Origin: Fructobacillus americanaquae
GTDB lineage: Bacteria; Bacillota; Bacilli; Lactobacillales; Lactobacillaceae
Reading direction: 5' to 3'
DNA: 64,000 bases
Assembly (NCBI RefSeq): GCF_024029775.1
Contig: NZ_CP097122.1
Span: 680,001 to 744,000 of the forward strand
The notes below the pieces were generated by a model, which was given only the letters and a program-made list of their open reading frames with translations, ran no database searches and had not been told where the DNA came from. The position numbers and the translations under genes were made by a program. Below are positions 27,120 to 36,141 of the stretch, piece by piece. The stretch's first letter is position 1, and each line of letters opens with the position of its first letter.

Positions 27120-28115
27120 TTACAAGTTCATTGAAGATGAATGGCCAGGTCCGCTTCGATCAGGGTCAATGGCAGCAATCGCTGCATTCACCGCCGCCGG
27201 TGCTTGACCAAAGCCAGTGGCCATTAAATCAACATGACCCAGATAAGATGAAGCATCCCCAATTGCAAAAAGAGCTGGTTGCTTTGTTTTGATCTGGTCA
27301 GTCACAACGATGCCAGCTGAATCCCAATCAAGGTCCACTTGCCAACCAGTATCGGCCTGTCCCTTTGTTAAAAAGCCATACTGAACAAGGAGATTATCCA
27401 CCACTAACTTCTCTTGCTGACCTTGATCTTTAACATGTTGTAGCGTCAATTCTAGTCGACCATCAGCCGTTTGTTGTGCGCTTTCAACTTTTTTAGGCGT
27501 TTTCTTAATCACCTTTGTTTTCTCTAAAGCCAATACAGCCTGTTCCAGGGCCCGAAATTGGTCTCGTCGGTGAATCAGGTAAGTCTTCTTAGCAATCGCG
27601 TCTAATTGCTGGGCTAAATCAACCGCTGAATCACCACCGCCGAGGACCGCCACTTCCTGATTTTGATAAAGCGCAAGATTCGGGGCAAAATAAGACAAAC
27701 CCTTTCCCTCTAGTTCAGCCTCATTTTCAATCTGCAACCGTCGTGGCTCAAAAGCCCCCTTACCAGTTGCCAAAATCACCGATCGACCAGTCACACTCGT
27801 TTGCCCGCCATTAATTGCGATGTGCCAGTTTTTACCGGCACGAACAATATCCGTGACCTTGGCCTCGGTCTGAACATCAACCGGAAACTTAGCCAACTGG
27901 TTTTTAAGGCGTTTAACCAATTCTCGGCCAGATACCCCTGGCAGTCCCGCGACATCCCAAATTTTTTTATCGGGGTAGAGTGTTTGCACCTGACCGCCAA
28001 GATCCGTTAAGGCTTCTAATAAAAGCACCTTGGTATTGCGCAAGCCAGCATAGAAGGCAGCAAAAAGGCCCACCGGACCACCACCAACAACAATAATATC
28101 GTACGTTTTTTCCAT
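27120..28115 (-). CDS. ferredoxin--NADP(+) reductase, YumC/thioredoxin-reductase-like type
   Basis: 331-aa flavoprotein. The FAD-binding GGGPVGLFAAFYAG (residues about 11-24) and an NADPH-binding GGGDSAVDLAQQL near 157 are clear, and the C-terminal FAD motif is AIGDASSY. The CxxC redox pair of true thioredoxin reductase is absent, which points to the YumC-type reductase of Firmicutes. It passes electrons from NADPH to ferredoxin or flavodoxin. The start at 28115 avoids a 37-residue extension that would overlap the divergent promoter. Confidence 0.88.
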   Translation of the reverse strand: MEKTYDIIVVGGGPVGLFAAFYAGLRNTKVLLLEALTDLGGQVQTLYPDKKIWDVAGLPGVSGRELVKRLKNQLAKFPVDVQTEAKVTDIVRAGKNWHIAINGGQTSVTGRSVILATGKGAFEPRRLQIENEAELEGKGLSYFAPNLALYQNQEVAVLGGGDSAVDLAQQLDAIAKKTYLIHRRDQFRALEQAVLALEKTKVIKKTPKKVESAQQTADGRLELTLQHVKDQGQQEKLVVDNLLVQYGFLTKGQADTGWQVDLDWDSAGIVVTDQIKTKQPALFAIGDASSYLGHVDLMATGFGQAPAAVNAAIAAIDPDRSGPGHSSSMNL

Positions 28116-28151
28116 TTCGAATCGCTTTCTTCGTGTTTTACCTAACAATTT

Positions 28152-28160
28152 TGCTATAAT
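28152..28160 (+). promoter_or_regulatory. extended -10 promoter of the nucleoside hydrolase gene
   Basis: TGCTATAAT gives an extended -10 with consensus hexamer (28155-28160), 31 nt before the start. The -35 region is weak. Confidence 0.55.
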
Positions 28161-28191
28161 GAAGTGTACCCAAACTAAAGGAGAATGCGCA

Positions 28192-29148
28192 ATGTCTCGC
28201 AAAAAAATGATTTTAGATCTCGACACTGGTATTGATGATGCCTTAGCCTTGGCTTATGCCATCGGCCATGATGACATCGACTTAATTGGGATTATTGCCA
28301 CCTATGGCAATGCCCTGACCAATGTCACGGCCAAGAATTCACTTGACCTCTTAGACCTCTTAGGCGCCCATGACGTTCCCGTTTTCATTGGTGAGTCACA
28401 TTCATCGACCACCACTGACTTCACTGTCATGCCAATCTCACAGGCCATTCACGGTCGAAATGGTATCGGCGATGTCGAAGTTGAGGCCTCAACACGTACT
28501 GTTGACAGCCAAAACGGTATCGATTTCTTAATTGAAGCCGCTCACCAATACAAGGACGAACTAATTTACCTTCCAACTGGTCCTTTGACGAACTTGGCCA
28601 AGGCCCTTGAGAAAGATCCAAGCCTTGCCAAGTTGATTGGCCAAACAACTTTGATGGGGGGGGCTTTAACGGTTCCTGGTAACGTGACGCCCTTTACGGA
28701 AGCTAACATTCACCAAGACCCCGAAGCCGCCGACTTTGTTTTTAAAAATCAGGAAAACCTCACCATGGTTGGCCTTGATGTCACTCTACGAACGCTTTTA
28801 ACCAAGAAGCATACACAAGAGTGGCGTAATCTCGGCACAACTGCCGGTCAGAACTACGCTGACATCATGGACTACTACATTGATGCTTATTATAACTTAG
28901 ATATCGATAAAAAAGGAGCCGCCCTCCATGATCCACTAGCCGTGGCGGTTGCTGTTGACCCAAGCTATGTAAGCACTTTGGACTTAAACATGCAGGTCAC
29001 TTACGACCAAGAATCAGGTGACTACGGTCGAACAATTGGCGACAAGACCAAACTTTTGGAACCAACGATTTCAAAGGCTGCCGTTTTAGTTGACCAAGAC
29101 CGTTTTGTCTCTGATTTTCAGCAGATGATGCTCAAGGTTCTCGCCTGA
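28192..29148 (+). CDS. inosine/uridine-preferring nucleoside hydrolase
   Basis: 318 aa. Cleaves the N-glycosidic bond of nucleosides to give base and ribose. The calcium-binding, active-site signature DLDTGIDDALAL is at residues about 8-19, TGPLTNLAKAL near 120 and the C-terminal HDPLAVAVAVDP near 243 are all present. GGAG precedes the ATG at 28192; an upstream in-frame ATG at 28159 lies inside the promoter. An uninterrupted G8 tract (28656-28663) occurs in the coding frame. The released ribose would feed rbsK and rpiA further right. Confidence 0.93.
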   Translation: MSRKKMILDLDTGIDDALALAYAIGHDDIDLIGIIATYGNALTNVTAKNSLDLLDLLGAHDVPVFIGESHSSTTTDFTVMPISQAIHGRNGIGDVEVEASTRTVDSQNGIDFLIEAAHQYKDELIYLPTGPLTNLAKALEKDPSLAKLIGQTTLMGGALTVPGNVTPFTEANIHQDPEAADFVFKNQENLTMVGLDVTLRTLLTKKHTQEWRNLGTTAGQNYADIMDYYIDAYYNLDIDKKGAALHDPLAVAVAVDPSYVSTLDLNMQVTYDQESGDYGRTIGDKTKLLEPTISKAAVLVDQDRFVSDFQQMMLKVLA

Positions 29149-29163
29149 AAATTCCCACCAAAT

Positions 29164-29229
29164 AAAAAGACTTAACCAGTGACATGCGCATATTACAAGG
29201 TCCATTAGTCACTTAGCTAAGTCTTTTTT
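29164..29229 (+). terminator. terminator of the nucleoside hydrolase gene
   Basis: Outer arms AAAAAGACTTA (29164-29174) and TAAGTCTTTTT (29218-29228) enclose an inner AGTGAC/GTCACT stem, followed by Ts. Confidence 0.75.
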
Positions 29230-29302
29230 GATGAAATTTTACCGATCCAGATTCTTGTACATTAGCCCCTCTACTCAATCAGCAAAGTCAGCACCACTTT
29301 GA

Positions 29303-29947
29303 TTACTTGTCGGTAGCCAATTCTGCTAGCTTTTGATCAACAAGGGCCAAAACCCGCTCCTTAGCAGTGGCATCCTTAACAAAGTTAAGCTCATCACCAT
29401 TAATTTGGAGCTTTGGGGAACGGTCGTATTGGTCGAACCAAGCATCATAGCGAGCATTTAGGTCCGCATAGTATTGGTACAAGTCTGGGTCCTGCTCAAT
29501 CTGCTCGTAAGGACGACCGCGCTTCTTAATTCGAGCTAACATTGTCTCCAACGAAACGCGAACATGGATTAACAAATCCGGCGTTTTCGTCTTGTTTTCC
29601 TCTGAAACTTCTTCCAAGACATTATTGACCAAATCCTTATAAATGTCGACTTCGGTCTGCGTTGCTCGACCTAAATCAGCATTGAGCTGGAAAAGTAGGG
29701 CATCTTCAAAAATTGACCGATCCATGACCGCATTCTTCTCTTTTTGTCCCTCGTGAATCTGGTCCAACCGGGTGTTCAAAAAGTAAACTTGGAGCAAGAA
29801 ACTGTATTTCTTGGGGTCCTGGTAAAAGAGTGGCAAAATTGGGTTGTTATCCACACTTTCATAGTAGGCGCGACCACCCAAATGTTTTGCTAAAATCTCT
29901 GTCAAACTGGTTTTTCCAGCACCAATTGTCCCGGCTAATACAATCAT
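29303..29947 (-). CDS. deoxynucleoside kinase (dAK/dGK type)
   Basis: 214 aa. Phosphorylates salvaged deoxynucleosides. P-loop GTIGAGKTSL is near residue 6, the catalytic DRSIFEDALLF block near 77 and the LID-like ARIKKRGRPYEQ near 144, as in the dAK/dGK enzymes of lactobacilli. Only one copy is seen here, while lactobacilli often carry a tandem pair. GAGGAG lies 12 bases before the ATG at 29947; a longer start at 29974 would include that site. It is a single gene. Confidence 0.88.
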   Translation of the reverse strand: MIVLAGTIGAGKTSLTEILAKHLGGRAYYESVDNNPILPLFYQDPKKYSFLLQVYFLNTRLDQIHEGQKEKNAVMDRSIFEDALLFQLNADLGRATQTEVDIYKDLVNNVLEEVSEENKTKTPDLLIHVRVSLETMLARIKKRGRPYEQIEQDPDLYQYYADLNARYDAWFDQYDRSPKLQINGDELNFVKDATAKERVLALVDQKLAELATDK

Positions 29948-30034
29948 ATGTTCATCATTCTCCTCATTTATCACTTTTTTAAGTATAGCAAAATCTCAAC
30001 GGCAATTCCGCCTTCGTCGCTAACTTTTAACATA

Positions 30035-30066
30035 AAAAAGTCGACCAACATTTTGGTCGACTTTTT
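30035..30066. terminator. terminator downstream of htrA
   Basis: A 14-bp perfect stem (30035-30048 with 30053-30066) and a CATT loop have T5 on both strands. It serves htrA, leftward. Confidence 0.85.
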
Positions 30067-30094
30067 GTTTTGAAATCGATAGGTATTCGAAAGC

Positions 30095-31228
30095 TTATGA
30101 CTGCAAAGTCTGATTTAACTTAAGGGTAACCGTCTTCTTTTCAGTACCACGATAGTAAGTCAACGTTGTCTTGTCGCCGACCTTATGCGTGTAAAGCTGC
30201 TCACGCAAATCAGCCTGGTTAGCAACTGTCTTACCATCAATACCAACAATGACGTCATACTTCTTCAAGCCCGCCTTATCTGCTGGCGAACCGCTGTTGA
30301 CCTTGTAAAGAACCACACCACCATTAACGGTATTTGGAATTTTGAGCGTTGACTGCTGCTCATTAACGGGAACCTGTGACAGATTAATCATCTGAATTCC
30401 CAGGGCTGGCCTCGTCACCTTACCATCTTTCACCAACTTATTAACGATGTCGACAACCTGATCCGAAGGGATGGCAAAGCCAATCCCTTCAACCGCCGTA
30501 CCGTTTGATGATGATGACAACTTCATTGAATTGATTCCAACTACCTGTCCCGCTAAGTTAATTAACGGGCCACCTGAATTACCGGGATTAATAGCGGCAT
30601 CGGTTTGAATAACCGTGGAGCCACCATAGTTTTGGCCGGAATCATCATCAGCCTGAACCAAACGCTTCGTGGCCGATATAATCCCTTCTGTTACTGAGGA
30701 AGCGTACTGTGACCCCAGTGGTGATCCAATTGCCAATACCTGTTGACCAACAGAAATTTGATCTGAGTCCCCAAAGGCGGCAGTTGAAATCGTTGAAGAA
30801 TCAGTGATTTTCAATACGGCCAAATCAGTTAAAGCGTCCTTCCCAACCAGCTCGGCCGTAACTGTATTATTATCATTGGTAATGACCTGCAACTTATCGG
30901 CACCGTCAATCACGTGATTGTTGGTGACGATAAAGGCTGAGCCCTCAGCCTTTTTATAGACAAAACCAGACCCTTCCGTTGATTCATTATAAGTGTTACC
31001 ACTCTTTTTAAAATTAAGCACCGAGACAACAGAATTGGCCACCTTGTTATAAGCATTGGTCGCCGTATCCTTGGACGTCATCGTTTTTGTTGCTGTCGCT
31101 TTGGTCCGAACAGGACTGTGCGTTACTTGATAATTTTGATAAATTTCTTGTCCAGCTAAAACAGCCCCACCACCAATTACACCGGCTAGGGCTCCAGCCA
31201 AAATCAAATTCGTTAGGTTCTTTTGCAT
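30095..31228 (-). CDS. htrA: membrane-anchored serine protease HtrA/DegP-like
   Basis: 377-aa surface quality-control protease. It has an N-terminal anchor helix (residues about 8-26), a trypsin-like domain with His105 (TNNHVIDG), Asp135 (LTDLAVL) and Ser218 (NPGNSGGPL), and one PDZ domain at about 265-370. The ATG at 31228 follows GGAG at six bases, better than the upstream ATG. It is the third gene after walR and walK on the same strand, 71 nt after walK, and is probably co-expressed with the two-component system. Confidence 0.95.
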   Translation of the reverse strand: MQKNLTNLILAGALAGVIGGGAVLAGQEIYQNYQVTHSPVRTKATATKTMTSKDTATNAYNKVANSVVSVLNFKKSGNTYNESTEGSGFVYKKAEGSAFIVTNNHVIDGADKLQVITNDNNTVTAELVGKDALTDLAVLKITDSSTISTAAFGDSDQISVGQQVLAIGSPLGSQYASSVTEGIISATKRLVQADDDSGQNYGGSTVIQTDAAINPGNSGGPLINLAGQVVGINSMKLSSSSNGTAVEGIGFAIPSDQVVDIVNKLVKDGKVTRPALGIQMINLSQVPVNEQQSTLKIPNTVNGGVVLYKVNSGSPADKAGLKKYDVIVGIDGKTVANQADLREQLYTHKVGDKTTLTYYRGTEKKTVTLKLNQTLQS

Positions 31229-31299
31229 GGTCGTCTCCAAAATTTGTTAACGCTACTATAACTGATTGAAATTAAGCAGAAATTAAGGTCACGAAAGAC

Positions 31300-33177
31300 T
31301 TAATCTTCATCCCACTGCTTTTCAGTCGATAACAAATCGTCCTGCACATAATTAAGGGTCATCTTAAAGGTAGAGCCTTCATTTTCTTTTGATTCGACCC
31401 AGATGCGACCATTAAACTTTTCAATCACTTCTTTAGAGATTGCCAATCCCAGTCCAGTACCGCCTTGGGCCCGCGACCGCGACTTATCCACCCGGAAGAA
31501 ACGGTTAAAGACCTTCTCCTGGTCAGCTACTGGAATACCCAGTCCTTGGTCTTTGATGCTAATCAAAGCTTTATCGCCTGATTTTTCAAGGGACACTGTA
31601 ATACTGCCACCATCAGGTGAGTACTTAATAGCATTATTCATCAAATTATCGATGACTTGGGTCATCTTATCATAATCAATATCAACCCAGAATTCCTGAT
31701 CTTTTGGGATGTGACGAACAATCTTAATCTTTCGATCCGAATTTAAATCCTTTGACGGTGACAACAAAATCATTTCAAACCGATCCAAAATAAAATTCAA
31801 CATGGTATTCAGTTGAACCAATTCCGTCTTAACTTCCATCGTTCCCTGGTCCATTCGCGACAACTCAAGCAAATCGGATACCATTCGCGACATCCGGTCC
31901 GTTTCGTTTTGAATCACCGTCAAAAATTCACCAAGAATTTTAGAATCTTCCTTAGCGCCTTCTTGCAAAGACTCGACGTAGGACGCTACTGTGGTCAATG
32001 GTGTTCGCAGTTCGTGAGAGACGTTGGAAACAAAGTCACGCCGATCCTGATCAATTTTTTTCTGTTCCGTGATATCGTGCAAAATCAGAACCATGGCATT
32101 AATCAAACCAGAGGGATTCTTAATCAAAGACACCCGAACTTCAATAATTCGCTGACCGACATCAACCGTCATGGACCGTTGCTGTTTAATCAAATCCCGA
32201 ATACTTTGGTATTCAGGGAGGTCCAATAGGTCAAAGACCTGCTGTCCCAGTGCCGCTTGTTCGCTGACACCAAGCAACTTGGTTGCTGCCTGGTTAATAA
32301 TCGTTAGCTGTCCTTTAGCATTCGTCAGCAAAACCCCATCAGCCATATGATGGAGGACGGAATGGAGGCGGTTACGTTCATTACTAATGATTTCAGTTGA
32401 TTCTGCAATCCGGTTTGACAACGTATTGACCGAGTGGGCCAACTGCGAAATTTCATCCGAACCAGAAATTGTGTTGACCATCGAATAATCACCAGCCGCA
32501 ATCCGCGCTGTTTGTTTATTGATGATTTCAATTGGCCGCGTCAACGTCCGAGACAGAATAAAGGCCAAATAAACCGAAGCCACCAGCGTTAGCAGACCAG
32601 CCAACAAGAACAAAAGCAAAATTTGACGAGCATTGGCGTAAACCTTAGCGAGGCTAGCATAAACCACCACCACACCAACAGGTTTTTCTCCCGATTTGCT
32701 AGGAGCATTCGTCCCATTCGCATAAAGCTGCCGGGTCACCACCGCCTGTTGGCCGCTTCCTTGATCGCGGTCTTGTGTCCGGATCTTAAGGTAAGAATTA
32801 CCGCCATCCAGAGCAATCTCGCTATTAGAATCAATAGTTTTTGGTAATAGCGACTTCTTTGTCGACTGACTGGAAACAACTTTGCCGGACTTATCATAAA
32901 CCAAGACGTTTTCGACAAGGTTGGAATCGAAATCCTTCACGGCTGTATCCATTTTTTCCCGGCTCTCCTTACCAGAACCCGCATCCAAACCCTCGACAAT
33001 TTTTTTCGTAACATAGGTTGGCATTGTCAGCTCTGCCTCACTGGCAATGAGGTCATGCTGCTCAATTTGATGAACGAAAAAAACGCCGAATGATTCTAAA
33101 ATGACAATTAAAAAAAGGACAAAGACAAAGGTTATCCGGAATCGAATCGATTGTAAGAGTTTAACAATGACTTTCAT
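31300..33177 (-). CDS. walK: cell-wall sensor histidine kinase WalK
   Basis: 625 aa. It has TM1 (residues about 13-34), an extracellular sensor of about 145 residues, TM2 near 180-207, HAMP (about 205-258), PAS (about 265-370), HisKA with SHELRTPLTTVASY and HATPase with NNAIKYSP, DQGLGIP and GGTGLGLAI. It phosphorylates WalR in response to the cell-wall state. It lies 37 nt after walR. The usual downstream regulators yycH and yycI and the hydrolase walJ are missing, and htrA follows directly. Confidence 0.95.
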   Translation of the reverse strand: MKVIVKLLQSIRFRITFVFVLFLIVILESFGVFFVHQIEQHDLIASEAELTMPTYVTKKIVEGLDAGSGKESREKMDTAVKDFDSNLVENVLVYDKSGKVVSSQSTKKSLLPKTIDSNSEIALDGGNSYLKIRTQDRDQGSGQQAVVTRQLYANGTNAPSKSGEKPVGVVVVYASLAKVYANARQILLLFLLAGLLTLVASVYLAFILSRTLTRPIEIINKQTARIAAGDYSMVNTISGSDEISQLAHSVNTLSNRIAESTEIISNERNRLHSVLHHMADGVLLTNAKGQLTIINQAATKLLGVSEQAALGQQVFDLLDLPEYQSIRDLIKQQRSMTVDVGQRIIEVRVSLIKNPSGLINAMVLILHDITEQKKIDQDRRDFVSNVSHELRTPLTTVASYVESLQEGAKEDSKILGEFLTVIQNETDRMSRMVSDLLELSRMDQGTMEVKTELVQLNTMLNFILDRFEMILLSPSKDLNSDRKIKIVRHIPKDQEFWVDIDYDKMTQVIDNLMNNAIKYSPDGGSITVSLEKSGDKALISIKDQGLGIPVADQEKVFNRFFRVDKSRSRAQGGTGLGLAISKEVIEKFNGRIWVESKENEGSTFKMTLNYVQDDLLSTEKQWDED

Positions 33178-33214
33178 AATCCCTGACAGCGAATGCCTGT
33201 CCTTTCATAATTTT

Positions 33215-33928
33215 TTATTTATTTTGGTTCTTACCAGATGAGAGGTAATAACCAACACCACGTCTTGTTCCTAACCAAACTGGATGTGATGGTACATCTT
33301 CAATCTTTTCACGTAAACGACGAACGGTCACATCAACTGCACGAACATCGCCAAAGTAGTCATAACCCCATACCTGACGAAGTAAGTTTTCACGGTTCAT
33401 GACTTGACCAATATGTTGTGCCATATATGAGAGTAACTCAAATTCACGATGGGTCAATTCGAGGTCAACACCATCCTTTGTGACCATATAAGTCTTTGTA
33501 TGGATAATTAAGTTGCCAAGCTGAATGTCTTCTTGGTTAACTGCTGGATCATCTGACTGGCTCGTTGTGTGACGGTTACGTAAGTTTGCCTTTACGCGGG
33601 CAACCAATTCACGATTCGAGAACGGCTTAGTGATATAATCATCTGCACCCATTTCCAAACCAATCACCTTGTCAATTTCAGAATCCTTAGCCGTTACCAT
33701 AATGACAGGTGTCTTGTCTTTGGCCCGAATTTGACGCAAAACTTCAATTCCCTCGACTTCAGGAAGCATTTGGTCTAACAATACCAAATCAGGGTTTTCT
33801 GACTTGTACAATTCCAATGCCTCGGCCCCGTCACTGGCCGTTACGACCTCGTAACCCTCTTTTACCAGGTTGAACTTGATGATATCCGAAATTGGCTTTT
33901 CATCATCAACCACTAAAATTTTATACAT
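33215..33928 (-). CDS. walR: cell-wall response regulator WalR
   Basis: 237-aa OmpR-type regulator. The receiver has the acidic pair Asp8/Asp9, phospho-acceptor Asp52 (LLDQMLP) and Lys in VTAKDSE; the winged-helix domain has [11 protein letters not shown] near the C-terminus. It controls peptidoglycan hydrolase genes and is essential in most Firmicutes. GGAG lies six bases before the ATG at 33928. An extended -10 (TGTTACAAT) is visible about 35 bp upstream. It is the first gene of walR-walK-htrA. Confidence 0.96.
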   Translation of the reverse strand: MYKILVVDDEKPISDIIKFNLVKEGYEVVTASDGAEALELYKSENPDLVLLDQMLPEVEGIEVLRQIRAKDKTPVIMVTAKDSEIDKVIGLEMGADDYITKPFSNRELVARVKANLRNRHTTSQSDDPAVNQEDIQLGNLIIHTKTYMVTKDGVDLELTHREFELLSYMAQHIGQVMNRENLLRQVWGYDYFGDVRAVDVTVRRLREKIEDVPSHPVWLGTRRGVGYYLSSGKNQNK

Positions 33929-34086
33929 AAGCGTCTCCAATTAAAACATTTTTCATTCGCTATTGTAACATAAAAAATTGGCCTTTCAGTGAATTTACGA
34001 ATAATCTTCACAAAAAAAAGACCTCTTTTGACACTTCAGCCAAAAAATAGTCCTTTATCAGAATCCTTTATCGAACTTAAGACGCC

Positions 34087-35076
34087 TTAGTCTTCTTGAG
34101 AACTACGACGGCGGAAGCGGTGTTTAAACATCGGGCTAATTGCTTCGTTCAACGAAACACGACGAATCGCTTCACCAATCAATTCCCCAACAGAAACAAT
34201 TTCCAGCTTGTCAAACTTCTTTGAATCTGGCAAGTTAATCGAATCAGTCACAATAACTTTAGTGAAAACAGAATTTTGCAAACGTTCCAAAGCTGGTCCT
34301 GAGAAGACGGCATGTGATGCGGCCACGTAAACTTCCTTAGCACCATGTTCCAAAACAAGCTGAGCACCCTGCGTAATCGTTCCGGCTGTATCGATCATGT
34401 CATCGACCATGATGGCTGTTTTACCAGCAACATCACCAACGATTGAGCCAACCTCTGCTACGTTTGGCTTCGGACGACGCTTGTCAATCACTGCCACAGG
34501 TGCCTCTAAACCAAGCATGTTGTTCAAATTACGGGCACGGGTCATCCCACCGTGATCGGGTGAAACAACAACAGCGTTTTCTTTGTCGGCAATACCGGTT
34601 TCAATCAAGTAATCGGCCAAAAGCGGAGCACCTTGCAAGTGATCCATCGGTAGATCAAAGAACCCTTGAATTTGAGCAGCGTGCAAGTCTAAAGCCATCA
34701 CGCGAGTAGCTCCTGCTCGTTCAATCATATTCGCAACCAACTTAGCTGTAATTGGTTCACGTGAGCGCGCCTTGCGGTCCTGACGAGCATAACCGTAATA
34801 AGGCAAAACTACGTTGATTTGATCAGCTGATGCCCGCTTCAAGGCATCAATCATAATCAACAATTCCATCAGGTTATCGTTAACCGGTTGGGATGTTGAT
34901 TGAATCACAAAGACATCTGCGCCACGGACAGATTCTTCAATGTTAATTTGCACCTCACCATCAGCAAAGCGCTTCACCGAAATGTCACTTAATGGCACAC
35001 CGACTTCAGCAGCGATTTTTTCTGCTAAGGGGTGGTTCGATGAGAGAGAAAAGAGTTTTAGGTTTGACTTAGTCAT
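34087..35076 (-). CDS. prs: ribose-phosphate pyrophosphokinase (PRPP synthetase)
   Basis: 329 aa. Makes PRPP from ribose-5-phosphate and ATP for purine, pyrimidine, His, Trp and NAD synthesis. The metal-binding block [15 protein letters not shown] (near residue 127), flexible loop [16 protein letters not shown] near 98 and PRPP-binding site [11 protein letters not shown] near 222 are intact. It is a single gene between the wal cluster and a HAD phosphatase. The substrate also arises from rbsK and rpiA in this window. Confidence 0.96.
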   Translation of the reverse strand: MTKSNLKLFSLSSNHPLAEKIAAEVGVPLSDISVKRFADGEVQINIEESVRGADVFVIQSTSQPVNDNLMELLIMIDALKRASADQINVVLPYYGYARQDRKARSREPITAKLVANMIERAGATRVMALDLHAAQIQGFFDLPMDHLQGAPLLADYLIETGIADKENAVVVSPDHGGMTRARNLNNMLGLEAPVAVIDKRRPKPNVAEVGSIVGDVAGKTAIMVDDMIDTAGTITQGAQLVLEHGAKEVYVAASHAVFSGPALERLQNSVFTKVIVTDSINLPDSKKFDKLEIVSVGELIGEAIRRVSLNEAISPMFKHRFRRRSSQED

Positions 35077-35209
35077 TTTTGCTACTCCAGATTAAAGAAC
35101 AACGATTTCTTATATATTATAACAATAAAATCAAGGTAACTGGGCAAAAAAAGCGACCGATTTTATCATCGCCGCTTGTCATCTTACGTTACTAATCTGT
35201 TGCTACTAA

Positions 35210-36028
35210 TTATTTGGCTAAAATAAAGCGTTCGATAGCCTTGGCAACACCATCATGGTTGTTATCCGTTGTCTCCTGGTTGGCAATCGCCTTAATTGAA
35301 GGTACCGCATTTCCCATGGCAACGCCAATACCCGCAGCTTCAATCATTGTGTGATCGTTTTCCTGGTCACCAATTGCCATTGTTTCTGATTGATCGATGC
35401 CCAACTCCTTTGCCAATGCTAACAATGCCTGGCCCTTAGAAGCCGCCGTATTCATAAATTCCAAATTATTCGGGGTTGAACGAACAACATTGGCCTCTTG
35501 CTTCAACTCTGCCGGGACCTTTGCTTGAATCTGATCCATAAAGCCTTCGTCGCCAATAGCAATTGCCTTGACAAAAGAAGTTTCCTCCAGCTCTGAAACT
35601 TCATCTTTGATAGTTAGTGGCAGGCTGACCACGAAGTTTTCCTGGCTTGCAAAGACATTTACATTCGTCATCACCGTATAGGCGTCTGAGTCTGATTCAA
35701 CCTGAATATAGGTGTTATGATCTTCTGCAAATTGTTGCGCCTTCAAAAAAGTAGTCCATGGCAAAGCAGCTCGATGAAGGGTCTTTTGTCCGTCTGTTGT
35801 TTGGACCAAGCCACCATTGTGCGTAATCACATAATGATCTTCACCCAAGAGATCTAATTCATTCAAAATCTTTTTAACGCCTGTTTCTGGTCGCCCAGTG
35901 GTAATGACCACATGAACCCCCTGTGCCGTCGCTTTTTGGATAGCACTTTTTACCGCCGGTGTAATCTCACGATTATCATTATAAAGCGTGCCGTCAATAT
36001 CAATTGAAACAAGTTTAATTGTTTGCAT
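35210..36028 (-). CDS. Cof-type HAD hydrolase (sugar-phosphatase-like)
   Basis: 272 aa. HAD motif I is DIDGTLYND (residues about 9-17), motif II is ITTGRPETGV near 42, motif III is KGQALLALAKELG and motif IV is MAIGDQENDHTMIEAAG, with a type IIB cap between motifs II and III. Cof-type enzymes dephosphorylate sugar phosphates, FMN or PLP; the substrate here is unknown. It is a single gene downstream of phosphoketolase. Confidence 0.88.
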   Translation of the reverse strand: MQTIKLVSIDIDGTLYNDNREITPAVKSAIQKATAQGVHVVITTGRPETGVKKILNELDLLGEDHYVITHNGGLVQTTDGQKTLHRAALPWTTFLKAQQFAEDHNTYIQVESDSDAYTVMTNVNVFASQENFVVSLPLTIKDEVSELEETSFVKAIAIGDEGFMDQIQAKVPAELKQEANVVRSTPNNLEFMNTAASKGQALLALAKELGIDQSETMAIGDQENDHTMIEAAGIGVAMGNAVPSIKAIANQETTDNNHDGVAKAIERFILAK

Positions 36029-36098
36029 AAAATTAGCCCCTTTTCAAGATTATGTCAATTATAGCAAAGTTTAGTTAGATTTTGCCGTCAAATGAGTA

Positions 36099-36127
36099 TA
36101 AAAAAAGAACCGCCGAGGCGATTCTTT
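36099..36127 (-). terminator. terminator of xfp
   Basis: An 11-nt stem (36104-36114 with 36117-36127, one G-U pair) is followed on the minus strand by a run of seven Ts. Confidence 0.75.
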
Positions 36128-36141
36128 CAAGTGTTAATAGC

